A DNA stretch of 64,000 nucleotides from Elgaria multicarinata webbii (lineage: Eukaryota > Chordata > Lepidosauria > Squamata > Anguidae), in the NCBI RefSeq assembly GCF_023053635.1, contig NC_086178.1:93542226-93606225 (forward strand), given 5' to 3'. Shown piece after piece: positions 26,801 to 34,139 of the stretch. Under the pieces are notes generated by a model, which saw nothing but the letters and a program-made list of their open reading frames with translations, had not been told where the DNA came from and did not search any database. The stretch's first letter is position 1. Every line of letters starts with the position of its first letter. The translations under genes and the position numbers were made by a program.

Positions 26801-27254
26801 CCTTCATGACAGCTGAAATGCTTCCATTATTTTAATATGTCTTGTATCGGATGGACCAAACCCACTTCAGCTGGTTGGAATTACACTGTCTTTAATGGGG
26901 CTTCATGACTGATTATCAAATCAGTCCCTTAGTTGATACTTAACGGAGATTCTGGACATTACACAGATCTCACACCAAGATTTTATCTCCTTAAATATAA
27001 CCCTCTGGTTTTCTATTTTCAAGGGAGCAACTGAATTGAAGCCTGCCAAAGAAAAACTCACCTCCTAGCAGTCTTTACTAATAACATGCTAATTCTGTCC
27101 ACATTTTTTTTCTTTTTTGCCAAAATAAACACTGCATGAAAAAGAAAAGAAAACCAATCTTAAAACAGCAGTCAATACAATCAAATCTTACCTTTTTAAT
27201 CTGGTCCTCTTTGAGCTTTGTAAAATAAAAGGCCACTAAGTGTACAGCAAACAT
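989..27254 (-). CDS. HKDC1: HKDC1, hexokinase domain-containing protein 1, coding exons 1-12 (3' part off window)
   Basis: Hexokinase-family enzyme that phosphorylates glucose to glucose-6-phosphate in the cytosol and at the outer mitochondrial membrane. Twelve exons join in phase to give residues 1-613 of about 917. The N terminus [18 protein letters not shown] matches my recollection of HKDC1 and not HK1 or HK2. N-half motifs: phosphate-binding DLGGSKFR at 84-91, sugar-binding [11 protein letters not shown] at 148-158, and the catalytic-type NDTVGT at 208-213 with N208 and D209 at the family's positions. The C half starts with DLGGTNFR at 532-539 and [11 protein letters not shown] at 596-606; its catalytic Asp lies beyond the left edge. 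Exon sizes (63, 163, 149, 120, 96, 100, 184, 156, 234, 305, 149, 120) follow the duplicated vertebrate hexokinase plan. No stop or frameshift is seen. SUPV3L1 lies upstream in the same orientation. Confidence 0.97.
1203..1351 (-). CDS. HKDC1: HKDC1 exon 11, C-half phosphate-binding motif
   Basis: A 149 bp exon encoding [20 protein letters not shown] to EIMQGTGEE, with a GCAG acceptor and a GTACAC donor. It mirrors exon 3 in length and phase, as expected of the internal gene duplication. The next intron is only 94 bp (1109-1202). Confidence 0.96.
2166..2855. mobile_element. Probable non-autonomous DNA element with GC-rich hairpin
   Basis: A stretch in HKDC1 intron 10 differing in base use from its flanks: a short CCG run, pyrimidine-rich blocks repeated at 2570-2710, and a strong central hairpin (separate entry). 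The ends, AGAGGTTCTCAAC and GGTTGGGGACCTC, are weakly inverted. Family and exact limits are not certain. Confidence 0.4.
2505..2573. repeat. Strong inverted repeat, 31-nt arms with 7-nt loop
   Basis: Arms 2515-2535 and 2543-2563 are a perfect 21-bp inverted pair around loop TTCTTCC. After a 2-nt mismatch the arms continue with GAGCTCGG (2505-2512) against CCGAGCTC (2566-2573). Confidence 0.9.
3083..3387 (-). CDS. HKDC1: HKDC1 exon 10, junction of the two hexokinase halves
   Basis: A 305 bp exon encoding [20 protein letters not shown], then [18 protein letters not shown], then the linker helix into the C half ending [13 protein letters not shown]. It has a TAG acceptor and a GTAGGG donor. The [10 protein letters not shown] adenine-site motif is intact. 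Confidence 0.97.
4024..4271 (+). mobile_element. tRNA-derived squamate SINE
   Basis: It starts AAGAGCCAGTGTGGTGTAGT, carries a tRNA-like B box near GGTTCTAGTCCCC, the conserved CTCACAGGGTTGTTGTTGTG block and an AT-rich TAAATAAATAA tail. This is the layout of Sauria/Squam-type SINEs as I recall them. It lies in HKDC1 intron 9, opposite in sense to the gene. Confidence 0.85.
4661..4894 (-). CDS. HKDC1: HKDC1 exon 9
   Basis: A 234 bp exon encoding [17 protein letters not shown] through [17 protein letters not shown] to [13 protein letters not shown], with a TTAG acceptor and a GTAAGT donor. The VGMDGTLYK segment is the C-terminal nucleotide-site strand of the N half. Confidence 0.97.
5340..6000 (+). 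mobile_element. Non-LTR retrotransposon 3' fragment
   Basis: Reading frames at 5350-5610 and 5612-5857 resemble the C terminus of a LINE ORF2 protein, with a C-C-C-H pattern (RCCPCNN, then [17 protein letters not shown]). It is broken between the two frames and ends in a TTGATTGATTGG tail. The clade is not determined. Confidence 0.5.
6093..6182. repeat. Inverted repeat in HKDC1 intron 8
   Basis: The arms CAGAAAGCTCCGGGGTGGGTGC and its complement near 6160-6181 are about 22 nt with one mismatch, around a 46-nt AT-rich centre. It is probably part of a decayed MITE. Confidence 0.6.
6543..6698 (-). CDS. HKDC1: HKDC1 exon 8
   Basis: A 156 bp exon encoding [20 protein letters not shown] to [12 protein letters not shown], with a CAG acceptor and a GTAAGA donor. 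Phases join exons 7 and 9. It is not captured as one long open frame but is clear by homology to the family. Confidence 0.96.
7265..7567 (+). mobile_element. SPIN-like hAT non-autonomous transposon, complete ends
   Basis: It begins CAGTGGTTCTCAACC and ends GGTTGAGAACCGCTG. The terminal blocks, including CTGCGACCCTTTAATACAG and GACCCCTGTGAAAGGGTCG, match the SPIN (Space Invader) hAT consensus from memory with few changes, while the middle (7350-7480) does not. A perfect 8-bp target duplication, ATTTAGAA, flanks it at 7257-7264 and 7568-7575. It lies in HKDC1 intron 7. It has no coding capacity. Confidence 0.9.
7596..7624. repeat. (TAG)n microsatellite
   Basis: A TAC/TAG trinucleotide tract close to the SPIN-like element; it reads as two short inverted runs. 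Confidence 0.9.
7843..8490. mobile_element. Interspersed element, copy 1 of a family shared with 19120-20760
   Basis: Both copies share an opening block (CTCTCAAAATTCTCC, TTTGTGGGTAGAGAAATTGG) and a closing block (CCCATGAGAATTTCTC, ATCAAATTGAATGAGAATGG) but differ in the middle. The two blocks are partly inverted, suggesting a DNA transposon with long subterminal repeats. Ends and duplication were not resolved. Confidence 0.5.
8638..8821 (-). CDS. HKDC1: HKDC1 exon 7
   Basis: A 184 bp exon encoding [20 protein letters not shown] through [11 protein letters not shown] to LGSINPGKQ, with a CAG acceptor and a GTAAGT donor. The NTEWGAFGD segment includes a glucose-contact Glu known in this family. 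Confidence 0.97.
9166..9273. repeat. Compound (AAT)n-(AAG)n microsatellite
   Basis: About 50 bp of AAT units pass directly into about 45 bp of AAG units. The tract generates a spurious poly-Leu/poly-Ile frame on the minus strand. Confidence 0.95.
9545..9668 (+). mobile_element. L2-like LINE 3' tail
   Basis: It runs from AGATTGCAAGCCTGTGAGCA through AACTGCCTTGAGAGCC and GGTATAATAAATAAA, the usual end of L2-type LINEs in reptiles. No reading frame remains. Confidence 0.6.
10132..10231 (-). CDS. HKDC1: HKDC1 exon 6, N-half catalytic residues
   Basis: A 100 bp exon encoding [20 protein letters not shown] to CEVGVIIG, with a TAG acceptor and a GTAATT donor. N208 and D209 match the glucose-binding Asn and catalytic Asp of active hexokinase domains, so the N half looks catalytically competent by motif. 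Confidence 0.97.
10393..10603. mobile_element. MITE, GGGTGCTTCCA family, copy 1
   Basis: Ends GGGTGCTTCCAAATGAGAC and CATTTGGAAAGACCCC are inverted. The body matches the copies at 11204-11405 and 28749-28963, including CTTCTTCCATCTT and AACAGTTAAG blocks. Confidence 0.6.
10665..11163. mobile_element. Palindromic MITE split by another MITE
   Basis: The left arm (10665-10758, CAACCTAGTGCCCTCCAG) and right arm (11121-11163, CATCTGGAAGGCACCAGG) are the two halves of one palindromic element. Between them sits a second element whose ends, GCTTTTCTACACAAGGC and GCCTTATGTAGAAAAGC, are also inverted. Confidence 0.65.
11204..11405. mobile_element. MITE, GGGTGCTTCCA family, copy 2
   Basis: Ends GGGTGCTTCCAGATGAGGC and GTCTGAAAGCCTC are inverted. 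It lies in HKDC1 intron 5, about 140 bp from the GC donor of exon 5. Confidence 0.6.
11543..11638 (-). CDS. HKDC1: HKDC1 exon 5, followed by a GC donor
   Basis: A 96 bp exon encoding [20 protein letters not shown] and onward to ALRKHQ. The acceptor is AAAAG after a short pyrimidine run. The donor reads CAG then GCAAGT (11542-11537), so intron 5 is of the GC-AG class. Length and protein match the family exactly at this boundary, so no nearby GT donor fits. Confidence 0.93.
11797..12389. mobile_element. hAT-like MITE (TTCAGACAACA family) containing a minisatellite
   Basis: Ends TGTGTTCAGACAACACAATAG and ATGTTGTCTGAACCCA are inverted. The subterminal ATAGTCAAC and GTTGACTAT blocks pair too. The central 150 bp is a 22-bp tandem array (separate entry). 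Shorter relatives lie at 37323-37503 and 41144-41325. Confidence 0.75.
12041..12194. repeat. 22-bp minisatellite, seven copies
   Basis: The unit GAAATAACCAATGGTGGCCAAG starts at 12041, 12063, 12085, 12107, 12129, 12151 and 12173; the copies are almost identical. Because 22 is not a multiple of three, the same peptide pattern appears in all three minus-strand frames, so those frames are not genes. Confidence 0.95.
12553..12672 (-). CDS. HKDC1: HKDC1 exon 4, N-half sugar-binding motif
   Basis: Encodes [17 protein letters not shown] through [18 protein letters not shown]. It is 120 bp with a CAG acceptor and a GTACGT donor, phase 0 at both ends. The FSFPC glucose-binding signature is intact. 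Confidence 0.97.
13150..13298 (-). CDS. HKDC1: HKDC1 exon 3, N-half phosphate-binding motif
   Basis: Encodes from [20 protein letters not shown] to [10 protein letters not shown]. It is 149 bp, has a CAG acceptor and a GTAAGT donor, and ends in phase 0. It carries the glycine-rich DLGG loop at residues 84-87. Confidence 0.97.
13685..13847 (-). CDS. HKDC1: HKDC1 exon 2
   Basis: Encodes from [15 protein letters not shown] to FVRSIPDGS with a CAG acceptor and a GTAAGC donor. It is 163 bp long, the family's standard size for this exon, and ends in phase 1. A 13.3 kb intron separates it from exon 1. Confidence 0.97.
15037..15213. mobile_element. Monomer of the GGTGACCATAT MITE
   Basis: A single 170-bp unit running from GTGACCAGATTCAAAAGAGG to CCATATAGTCACCCTA. 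It is self-complementary: GGGCTCCTGCAGCTTTAAC near the start pairs with GTTAAAGGTACGGGAGCCC near the end. It is the building block of the dimers at 24081, 25169 and 27983. Confidence 0.75.
17103..17345. mobile_element. Palindromic MITE (TTCACACCACACAACA family)
   Basis: TTCACACCACACAACAGCCC at the left pairs with GGGTTCACACAACAACCCCC-type sequence at the right. It carries several AACCC and GGGTT blocks in opposite senses. A related partial copy is at 29524-29670. Confidence 0.5.
18430..19075 (+). mobile_element. L2-like LINE 3' fragment
   Basis: A decayed reading of a reverse-transcriptase C terminus (an [20 protein letters not shown]-like start at about 18490) followed by a non-coding tail ending GTAAATAAATGAATAAT. 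It has many breaks. Confidence 0.65.
19120..20760. mobile_element. Interspersed element, copy 2, with a GC-rich hAT inserted
   Basis: It shares its outer blocks with 7843-8490. Its interior holds the 598-bp GC-rich element at 19521-20118, which therefore arrived later. Confidence 0.45.
19521..20118. mobile_element. GC-rich hAT-type element with splice-donor motifs, copy 1
   Basis: It runs from TAGGGATGTGCTCCG to GTGCACACCCCTA and is flanked by a perfect 8-bp duplication, TTTGTCAG, at 19513-19520 and 20119-20126. The centre is a long palindrome (19769-19904) whose edges are CTTACCTG and CAGGTAAG; a third octamer lies at 20006-20013. It is strikingly CpG-rich against AT-rich flanks. No reading frame of a transposase was recognised. 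Confidence 0.85.
20755..20835 (-). mobile_element. SINE 5' fragment
   Basis: On the minus strand it reads as the tRNA-like head of the squamate SINE (GTGTGTAGTGAAGTAGCTAA, then a GGTCCCCTATTTGAATCTTG-like B box). The tail is missing. Confidence 0.55.
22310..22460 (+). mobile_element. LINE 3' tail with (ATT)n end
   Basis: TTCCCTGCCTCGATCAGAAT, then GAGAGGCGGGTAATAT and ATT repeats, the same tail as at 34690-34864 and, inverted, at 55040-55090. Confidence 0.65.
23025..23146 (+). mobile_element. CR1/L3-like LINE 3' tail
   Basis: It contains GGTTGGCCACTGTGTGAACA, GAGTGCTGGACTAGATGGAC and a TTCTTATGTTCTTA end. The same tail is seen inverted at 41944-42515. Confidence 0.65.
23778..23829. repeat. 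(GTGTG)n/(GT)n/(GA)n microsatellite
   Basis: Compound simple repeat in HKDC1 intron 1. Confidence 0.9.
24081..24393. mobile_element. Inverted-dimer MITE, copy a
   Basis: Two units of the 170-bp GGTGACCATAT MITE head to head. It has the same truncated junction as copies b and c but in reverse orientation (ACTCTAGTATAGCTCCTGCA). The right end has run into a (GT)n tract. Confidence 0.75.
24394..24436. repeat. (GT)n/(CTGT)n microsatellite
   Basis: Simple repeat directly abutting the right end of the dimer MITE. Confidence 0.9.
25100..25640 (+). mobile_element. SINE interrupted by a dimer MITE
   Basis: The SINE head (GTGTGGTCTAATGGATAGAA, 25110-25168) and tail (CTACCTCATAGGGCTGTTGTG to about 25640) are separated by the MITE at 25169-25490. 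Rejoined by coordinate, they fit one SINE. Confidence 0.75.
25169..25490. mobile_element. Inverted-dimer MITE, copy b, inside a SINE
   Basis: TAGGGTGACCATATG and CACATGGTCACCCTA ends. TGTAAAA occurs on both sides (25162-25168 and 25491-25497), consistent with a slightly diverged 8-bp hAT duplication. It shares the junction GGAGCTATACTAGAGTGACC with copy c. Confidence 0.8.
26005..26116. mobile_element. Palindromic MITE (GCACAATCCTA family)
   Basis: Ends GGGTGCAGTCTTATCCATG and TACATAGGAGTGTGCCCT are inverted, with TTTAGACAGAAAGAAGTCCT arms inside. Confidence 0.55.
26117..26295 (+). mobile_element. L2-like LINE 3' tail
   Basis: It contains TTTTGTGAACCACCAAGAGC and GAGTGGTACAGAGAAGAAAA, a diverged form of the usual tail before an AAATAAATAAG end. 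Confidence 0.55.
26473..26650 (+). mobile_element. tRNA-derived squamate SINE
   Basis: Same family as 4024-4271: AAAGAGCCAGTGTGGTGTAG head, GGTTCTAGTCCCCACTCAGC B box, CTCACAGGGTTGTTGTTGTG block, and an AATAATAAT tail. Confidence 0.85.
27192..27254 (-). CDS. HKDC1: HKDC1 exon 1, start codon
   Basis: This exon codes 21 residues, [21 protein letters not shown], and ends in phase 0 at a GTAAGA donor. The ATG is at 27252-27254. The hydrophobic N-terminal helix is the segment that anchors HK1-type enzymes to the mitochondrial outer membrane. The 5' UTR boundary was not determined. Confidence 0.95.
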
Positions 27255-27982
27255 TTTCTCCCGTGGCTCAGTGTGGACAGACCTGCTGCGAATTACTAAC
27301 TCCAGTTCTTATTCATTTCCCAGGAGAGACAGGCGAAGAGTTCACAGAGCAGTAAGTCCTGAACTAAATCTCTTCAGCGTGATGGTTGGTTCAATTATTA
27401 AACTTCAGCCTCTTCCTCCCCCCCTCCCCCAGTTCCTCCCACCACTTGGTACAGTCTAATGCTGAGCAGGTGGCTAACTGCCAAGAGCAGATAAAAGAAA
27501 TGATTAGTTACTGGCCCAACTTGGGGTTTTTTTTTTTACCTCAGACTGAACAATCCCCGTTGCTATGGAGTATTCTTTGCTTAACCCAAACCCAGCGTGA
27601 ACTTCCACAATGTGGCACGCGTCCAGTAGGAGAAAGTAATAAAAACAAGCCACTTCAATAGGCATTATCTCACTTACTTGGGGGGATTATGGAAACAGGG
27701 AAACGGAGGCACTTTTTGCTTTTTTGTCCTGGTTGGTACTGTAACGTTAGAAAAATCTGTACGTGTGTTTTCCCAGTTGAATCTGTCACGCACTTACGTC
27801 CGTTAGAAATTCATGTCCCGTCTAAGCTGAACTTCTCAATGGCCCCCTTCCCATAGTAAAGCTTCTGCCACAAAACTCCCAGATCAAAGAGTTTAGGAAG
27901 TATAATCATGGGAGGAAGATAAATAATCTAACACTGCAATCCTAAGTAGGCCAACGCAAAAGTAAGATTCATACTCCCAGGT

Positions 27983-28293
27983 TAGGGTGACCATATGAAA
28001 AGGAGGACAGGGCTCCTGTATCTTTAACAGTTGCACAGAAAAGGGAATTTCAGCAGGTGTCTTTTGTATATATGGAGAACCTGGTGAATTTCCCACTTCA
28101 TCACAACAGTTAAAGCTGCAGGAGCTATACTAGAGTGACCAGATTTAAAAGAGGGCAGGGCACCTGCAGCTTTGATGAAGAGGGAATTTCCCCAGGTTCC
28201 CCATATATACAAATGACACCTGCTGAAATTTCCTTTCCAATACAACTGTTAAAGATACAGGAGCCCTGTCCTTCTTTTCATATGGTCACCCTA
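27983..28293. mobile_element. Inverted-dimer MITE, copy c, with perfect target duplication
   Basis: It runs TAGGGTGACCATATG to CATATGGTCACCCTA and is flanked by a perfect 8-bp duplication TCCCAGGT (27975-27982 and 28294-28301), placing the family in the hAT superfamily. Two 170-bp units meet at GGAGCTATACTAGAGTGACC. Confidence 0.88.
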
Positions 28294-28305
28294 TCCCAGG
28301 TAAGC

Positions 28306-29005
28306 CTTCCCCAACCTGGAGCCCTCCAGATGTGTTGGCCTACACCTCTGATCACCACCACCCACAGTGCCGGCTCCAGTTTTTTTAGGGTCCTTGGGCA
28401 AGACACCTTCAATAGGCCCTCTCCTTCGGCGAGTCTGCCGTCTCACAACCGTTGCCACCAGCTTGTGTTGCTCCTCAGCATTGCTGCCACTTGCTTGCTT
28501 GGCAGGTAGAGAGCCTCTGAGCAAGTATGCAGTGGCCTCTGTTGATCCTCCACCTCACCACCAATACTGTTGTTTGGGCCAGCGCCTGGCGCAGGTTGCA
28601 ATGGTGAAGAGGATGAGCAATTCCAGGGGGCTATTGTCAATGGGTCCCTGTTGGGATGTGGGCCCTTGGCATGCCTGCCTTTGATACTGGCCCTCCCCAC
28701 TCACCATGGTGGCTGAGTGGGGTAGAGATGATAGGAGTTGTAGTCCAAGGGTGCTTCCAGACAAGGCTTTAATCTGGCCATTGCCTGGCTTTATTCATAA
28801 AATTTTATGGCAGGGTCCAGGCGTCATCAAGTCATAACCCTCCTGTGTTTCCCATAGTTTCTTCCATCATTATTGCTGAAATTCTGTTATGGGAGAAAAG
28901 ACAAAACGTCTGCACAGTGCATCTGCATTGGGAATGCTAGGAGCCCTCTGTCTGGAAGCCACCCAACACATCTGCGGGGCATCATGTTGGGGAAGTCTGG
29001 CATAC
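28306..29005. mobile_element. Palindromic MITE split by a GTGCTTCCAGA MITE
   Basis: The outer arms CCTGGAGCCCTCCAGATG (28313) and CACATCTGCGGGGCATCATG (28967) belong to the palindromic family. The element at 28749-28963 lies between GTAGTCCAA and CCAACACATCT. The extra 28380-28690 stretch is unclassified. Confidence 0.55.
28749..28963. mobile_element. MITE, GGGTGCTTCCA family, copy 3
   Basis: Ends GGGTGCTTCCAGACAAGGC and CTCTGTCTGGAAGCCACCC are inverted. The body shares TTTCTTCCATC and GCTAGGAGCCCTCTGTCTG with the 11204 copy. Confidence 0.65.
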
Positions 29006-29490
29006 AGGATTGCAGCCTTAGGAATTGAGAGCACATAATTGCCTTGGTGTATTATATTTTCCACAGCGGAAAGTCAGAAGCCTCTGAAACTCAAAGGGAC
29101 AGTGCAGGAAAGTGAGTGCCTTCCCCTCTTTGCCTCCAGCCCCATTCTACTACTTCAGAGATATACTGGCTCTGGACATGCAGATTCTGTTTGGCTATGA
29201 AAACTATCTTTTAAAGCCACCCAAGGGTCAAATGTCAGATTTTATTGCTTTTAATGTCTCAGTGTGGCTTTTATTGCTGCTTATTTGTTGTTATTGTTTT
29301 GATATATTGTACAAAACCTTGGTGGGGATATTTTTTTAAACAGAAAGTTGGTATAAAAATACTTAATAAATGAAAGTTAAATGTGATGTTCATTGCATGA
29401 ATTAATGTGATTTTTCCCTTGTTGCATAAGATGGCAGTGACAGGAAAGCCTGGGCAGCATCAGGACGGTGTGGGGTAGGAACGGGGAGAT

Positions 29491-29491
<1 letters not shown>

Positions 29492-29521
<30 letters not shown>
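29492..29521. repeat. (AC)n microsatellite
   Basis: Fifteen AC units, next to a partial TTCACATGACACAACA MITE at 29524-29670. Confidence 0.95.
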
Positions 29522-29523
<2 letters not shown>

Positions 29524-31369
29524 GGCTGTTCACATGACACAACAGACCACCATGGATTATTTAACCCACAGTGGGGCTATGGTGTGTTCAGATGACATTT
29601 TGAATATGCAACCCCCACTCAGAGGTTGCTATGTCATGCAAACCGGGGAGTATGGGTTATGAGAGGGTTAAAGAACTCTCTGTGCCTCTCCCTTGCCACA
29701 ATCCCAACAAAATGGCTTCTCCAAACCTGCTATTTGAATTTCAAGGGAACTGTTCATTAGAGCTTCCCCCTGAAACACAAACAGCTCTGGAGAGGCAGGT
29801 AGAAAAGGAGCTGAACTCCCCTCCTTACACATCTCCATTGTCCAGAGGTTGTTCAGCTTCCCCAAGGCTGATATTTACATTCTTGTCGTGTTTAGCTTGG
29901 CATTAAGGTAGTAACCAGTAACTATATCCTACAATAGTGAATTCCACATTATGTAAAGATATATTTCCTTCTGTCAAGCCCTAACTAAACCTACTGGCGA
30001 GCCTGTGTATATGCTGGTATTATACAAGAAATTAAATTCAGATAGAAGCAAATCATTAGGCCCACAGGTCAATAGCTGGATTATATTATGGATTCACATG
30101 ACTAAAAATCAGCCACAGCTTTTGGCTCTGATCTAGAAATACCCACAAAACTGTGCTGTTTGTGTTTCAGGGGAAGCTTTAATGAACAGTTCCCTTGAAA
30201 TTCAAATAGCAGGTTTAGAGACGCCATTTTTGTTGCATTATTTAGAACTAGTCACCCAGGATAGGTGGCATTGTGCATTCATTTCTGTGCCATAATGAGA
30301 CAGCTAGGAAAAAAATTACATCCCCATTTACACACTGCAGAGCAAAACCGTTTGTGCTGGATGGATGCTTTGCATCTGAATGTGCATTGCAATATAGACG
30401 GCACATTTACATCCAACATACAAGTGCAATTCAATTTTATTAGCCAATCTGATGATTCAAAGCAATTACAATACTTCAGCTTCACACACACGATACATCT
30501 GAACTTGGCTAAAACCTATTCCATTAATTGATAAACGATACCCAACTTTGTTGTAAAGTCTGGATTGGGTTCAATCTTACCTCCCATAGCAACTTCTAAC
30601 TTGTTATTTTATTCTCTCTACAGGGAGACAAAATGCATATGGTAGTGAGTGAAGTGTGCAGGGATGCTCATTTTGCCACAATCATTCCACATGCTGGAAA
30701 ACCAGGGCAAACAAGGGTTTCCCAATTAAGTGTCACACTAGCGTCATAGATACACCATGCAAGTATGTAGATATCTTTCCACAGATAGAGATTATCTCCA
30801 TGTTGTCACATATAAAGCAGCCCTAAAAATTCCCTCAAGCTGATGCTTAGACATGCAGAGATGGAGCCTCCACTGTAACTGTTTTCAGCCTCTTCTTTGC
30901 ACTTCCATTTGAAGACCTTTAATGCACACAATTGCACACAGATATGAAGAACAATGCATGCATTGTCCACCAGTGACATCATTATTCTCCCTGTTCTGAT
31001 ACCCTCAGTTAAAGGGCAGCCACTACATAGTACATAACAATGGCTGTACAGCAATGTTCTCTTTTGTTCGGATGACTTCCTGCAAGAGATGGATGGAGAA
31101 TAGAAGGTTCCCAAACACATCTTCAGCTGGTGAGTTGGAACCCAAGGTCATGGCCTGATCTAAGCTAGGTTGCAACAGCAGCTCTAGCACCATGCAAATA
31201 ATGGTCAAAGAAATCAGGTCCCAAAGGCATTTGGGGGCTAAAGGTAGGTCCTGGAAAGTTGGAGACTATTGCAAAAACACCCTCCTTCATGGGTTTTCTG
31301 TTCAGCATTTAGCTGGCCAACCTGAGGTTGTCACTGTTTCCTACAGAACAGTGTAGGTTCCTACAAAAT

Positions 31370-31481
31370 GTATGTTTTAAACTTTGTAATACCGCCTTGA
31401 GGCCCAGTATTGGGCAAAAGGCGGGATAATAATAATAACAACAACAACAACAACAACAACAACAATAATAATAATAATAAA
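31370..31481 (+). mobile_element. LINE tail ending in (AAC)n/(AAT)n
   Basis: ACCGCCTTGAGGCCCAGTAT and AGGCGGGATAATAATAATAA form a LINE 3' end. The following 55 bp is a compound trinucleotide repeat. Confidence 0.6.
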
Positions 31482-31689
31482 TCACAGCTTTGTCCATAAA
31501 AGTTAAGGCAGTGCATAAAGTAAGAACAGTGTTCCACACATCTTGTTTCCAACACCTCCCATCCCACTGCAGGTTTTGTTGCATTTGTATCAAAGGAGCT
31601 CAGGGGAGCGGGACTATTTTATCCTAAGAGCCTTGTTAAGCACTCTCAGATGTTGATGGGTCCAAGGTGGAGCAGGGATTTGCCACTAC

Positions 31690-31832
31690 AACAGGCTCTT
31701 CAGTCTGGCGTCCTCCAGATGTGTTGGACTACAACTCCCAGCACTCCCCAGCCAACATGTCCAACTTGGAATTATGGGAGTTGCAGTCCAACACATCTGG
31801 AGGACACTAGGTTCAGGAAGGTTGACATACAG
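31690..31832. mobile_element. Palindromic MITE (CTCCAGATGTGTTGGACTAC family)
   Basis: The arms CCTCCAGATGTGTTGGACTA and TCCAACACATCTGGAGGACA pair along about 45 bp, around a short centre. Copies or halves also lie at 24727-24820, 33508-33606, 37196-37312, 41447-41568, 58850-58905 and 59436-59526. Confidence 0.8.
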
Positions 31833-33507
31833 GCTCTCTGCACTTACCTTGTCACCACTCCTGTTGCATATTGTGTCATTCTCACAATGCTATCATTTGA
31901 ACACAGGGGAGACAACAGTAGCACCACACTGCATTTTCCCAACATGCAATTGGGGGTGGGTGGGTGAGATTCGCTGCTTTACACTCAAGCCACAGAATAC
32001 AAACTTTTATTAAGCAAGGATGCATTATGGGGGTTGTGCACAGGGCTCCCATTTAATGCTTTGCTGCCTGTCTAACCTGAATCAGGCAATAGAGCTTTAA
32101 AGCTAGAGGAGCGAAAGGGAGGTCCAAATGGTCACCTGAGGGCAAGTCTTACTCACCAGAAGTGACCAGAGTAGTTACTGAAAGGCTTCTTTATTAGCAC
32201 TATAAATGGCAGATATTTAAGCAGGGAGCTGCTAAGTTCAGGGTTGGTTTTATACATGCAATCAACTTGAGATAGGAGCTTAAGGTCTTTCTGAAGGGTT
32301 TTTTCCTGTAACATAACCCCAACTATGGAGCTCCATCCCTAGGAAAAGCCAGGTTGGCCCCATCTTTATAAACTTGGAGATGGGCAGTAAGAACTGTGCT
32401 ATTTTGCTGAGGTTTTGATATATTTCGGCATTGCTCCTTGCCTTGTTTTAAAGGAGATACCATTTCTGCTTTCTTTTGCCTAATGATTTTATTGTATTGT
32501 TGAATACCTCTTTTATACTGTCCATCACACTGAAGGCCCTCGTGAGCAGAGAAGTGATCTATAAATACTTTCAATAAAATAATAGTCTCTTTCCCATAAA
32601 AAATATTTGGTGAATTCCACACTACTCCCCCCAAGACCAAACTGAAGGTCGAAAATTCTCGCAGACTGCACCAGTCTCATATTGCTTTATTTGCCAAAGC
32701 TACTGCAGCCTAAATTGCCATTCAGGTCCATTAACAGGTGGAGAATTCTGTTCTGTGCTAGCTAGCTCCAGAACTTGCTAGCAGGGGATTCATGCAGTGC
32801 TACACCCTATTCATCTCGATCATGTGAAACCAGTACCCTTCATCAAGTCTAATTGTGTCTTCATTAGCGTGGAAGAAAACTTCCATCCAAATCAGCCTTT
32901 GAAACGCCTGAACAAACTTGAGTGCTTACAGTGGTCACTATGGAGACACTATGGGAACACGCAATTAAAGGAAACGCTAATCTCAGCAAAATCCCAAAGA
33001 ATGTCCTAGTGAAGTTAATACTTTAGTCCTTAAAGGCTCACTACTCAAAAGATAAAATTTCATTTTATACCTCCACCTAAGTGCATAGCCCAAATGTTTC
33101 CCAGACATAGGATGTTCTACAAGAAATGCAGAGCAAATGGATGCCCTCCAGAACCATTCACACAGCTACGACCCCTGGGGTTGCTTCCAAGAATCTAGGG
33201 AGTGACAGCCAACTCTAGCTGATGAACACACCTGACCTCATGCTTGGCAAAAAAAACTTGTCACGTTTTCACTTTCTGCCTAACACCAGATGCAACATTC
33301 AAAACGGCGCAAGTGAGCTATGGGCATTCGCACCAAAAACTTTTCGAAAGCATTTTTTTAAAAAGTAGAAAAAACTACAATTTTTGTTTGGAAAACCACC
33401 ATCCAGAGTTGTGGGCAGCTCAAAAGCCTGATTCCTGCATTTTGAAAATTCCTTGCCCTGCTCATTTCACCTTCCTTGCTATCACTGTAATGACACTGCA
33501 GTCACCC

Positions 33508-33606
33508 CTGCTTCCAGATGATGTTGGACTGCAACTCTCATCAGCTCTAGCCAGCATAGCCAATGGTGAGGGATGATGGGAGTTACAGTCCAATGTCTGG
33601 AGGACC
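33508..33606. mobile_element. Palindromic MITE copy
   Basis: GATGTTGGACTGCAACTCTC pairs with GGGAGTTACAGTCCAATGTC around a CCAATGGTGAGGGATGA centre. Confidence 0.7.
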
Positions 33607-34139
33607 ACACGGTGCTCAGCCATGCTAGACCTTTGAGGCTAGAAAAGAGCTGCGTGGTGAAAGACCTCAGTGCTGATCAGTTTTTCCAGGGTTTCTGTAT
33701 AGACTTGGGACCACAACCTGCCAGCTATAAACACACCTTGCCAAGTCCCATGACATTTAATCAAAAAACTAACAGCCAGCATATCTAGTGCAGTCCAACG
33801 CCAGTATAAAAATCTACACTGGTACATGGGGGACGTTGGATTTACAAGCATGCACATGCAGCCTTCATGTAGAGGCATGAAACCCATCAGCATATAGGTC
33901 AGTCACACTAAGCTGTTTGTTGTTGTCTTGCAGGGGCAGAAGCTTGCATGGCAGGATGTCTTACTTTTGGGTAAAAACACATGTTATTGAGCTTTAAATT
34001 AGGTTGATAAACTATTTTGTAGAAATAATAATTAGCCCTACCACTTTTCACTTTGCCCCATATGAATGGCTTTTAGCCCTGCTCACCTCTGGAATGTGGT
34101 CCCCAAGACCCTCCCCCAAACTTAAAATTCAGTCCTTGG

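Larger units (their letters stand above)
13848..27191 (-). other. HKDC1: HKDC1 intron 1, 13.3 kb
   Basis: The intron starts GTAAGA at exon 1 and ends CAG at exon 2. No additional exon was recognised. It carries the repeats listed separately; 15800-17000, 17400-18400, 21000-22300 and 26650-27190 show only unclassified AT-rich DNA and decayed repeat pieces. Confidence 0.85.

Noticed and set aside
29112-29339. Plus-strand frame with hydrophobic C terminus
   Set aside because: Ends in a LINE-like tail (GGTATAAAAATACTTAATAAA); no protein homology recognised.
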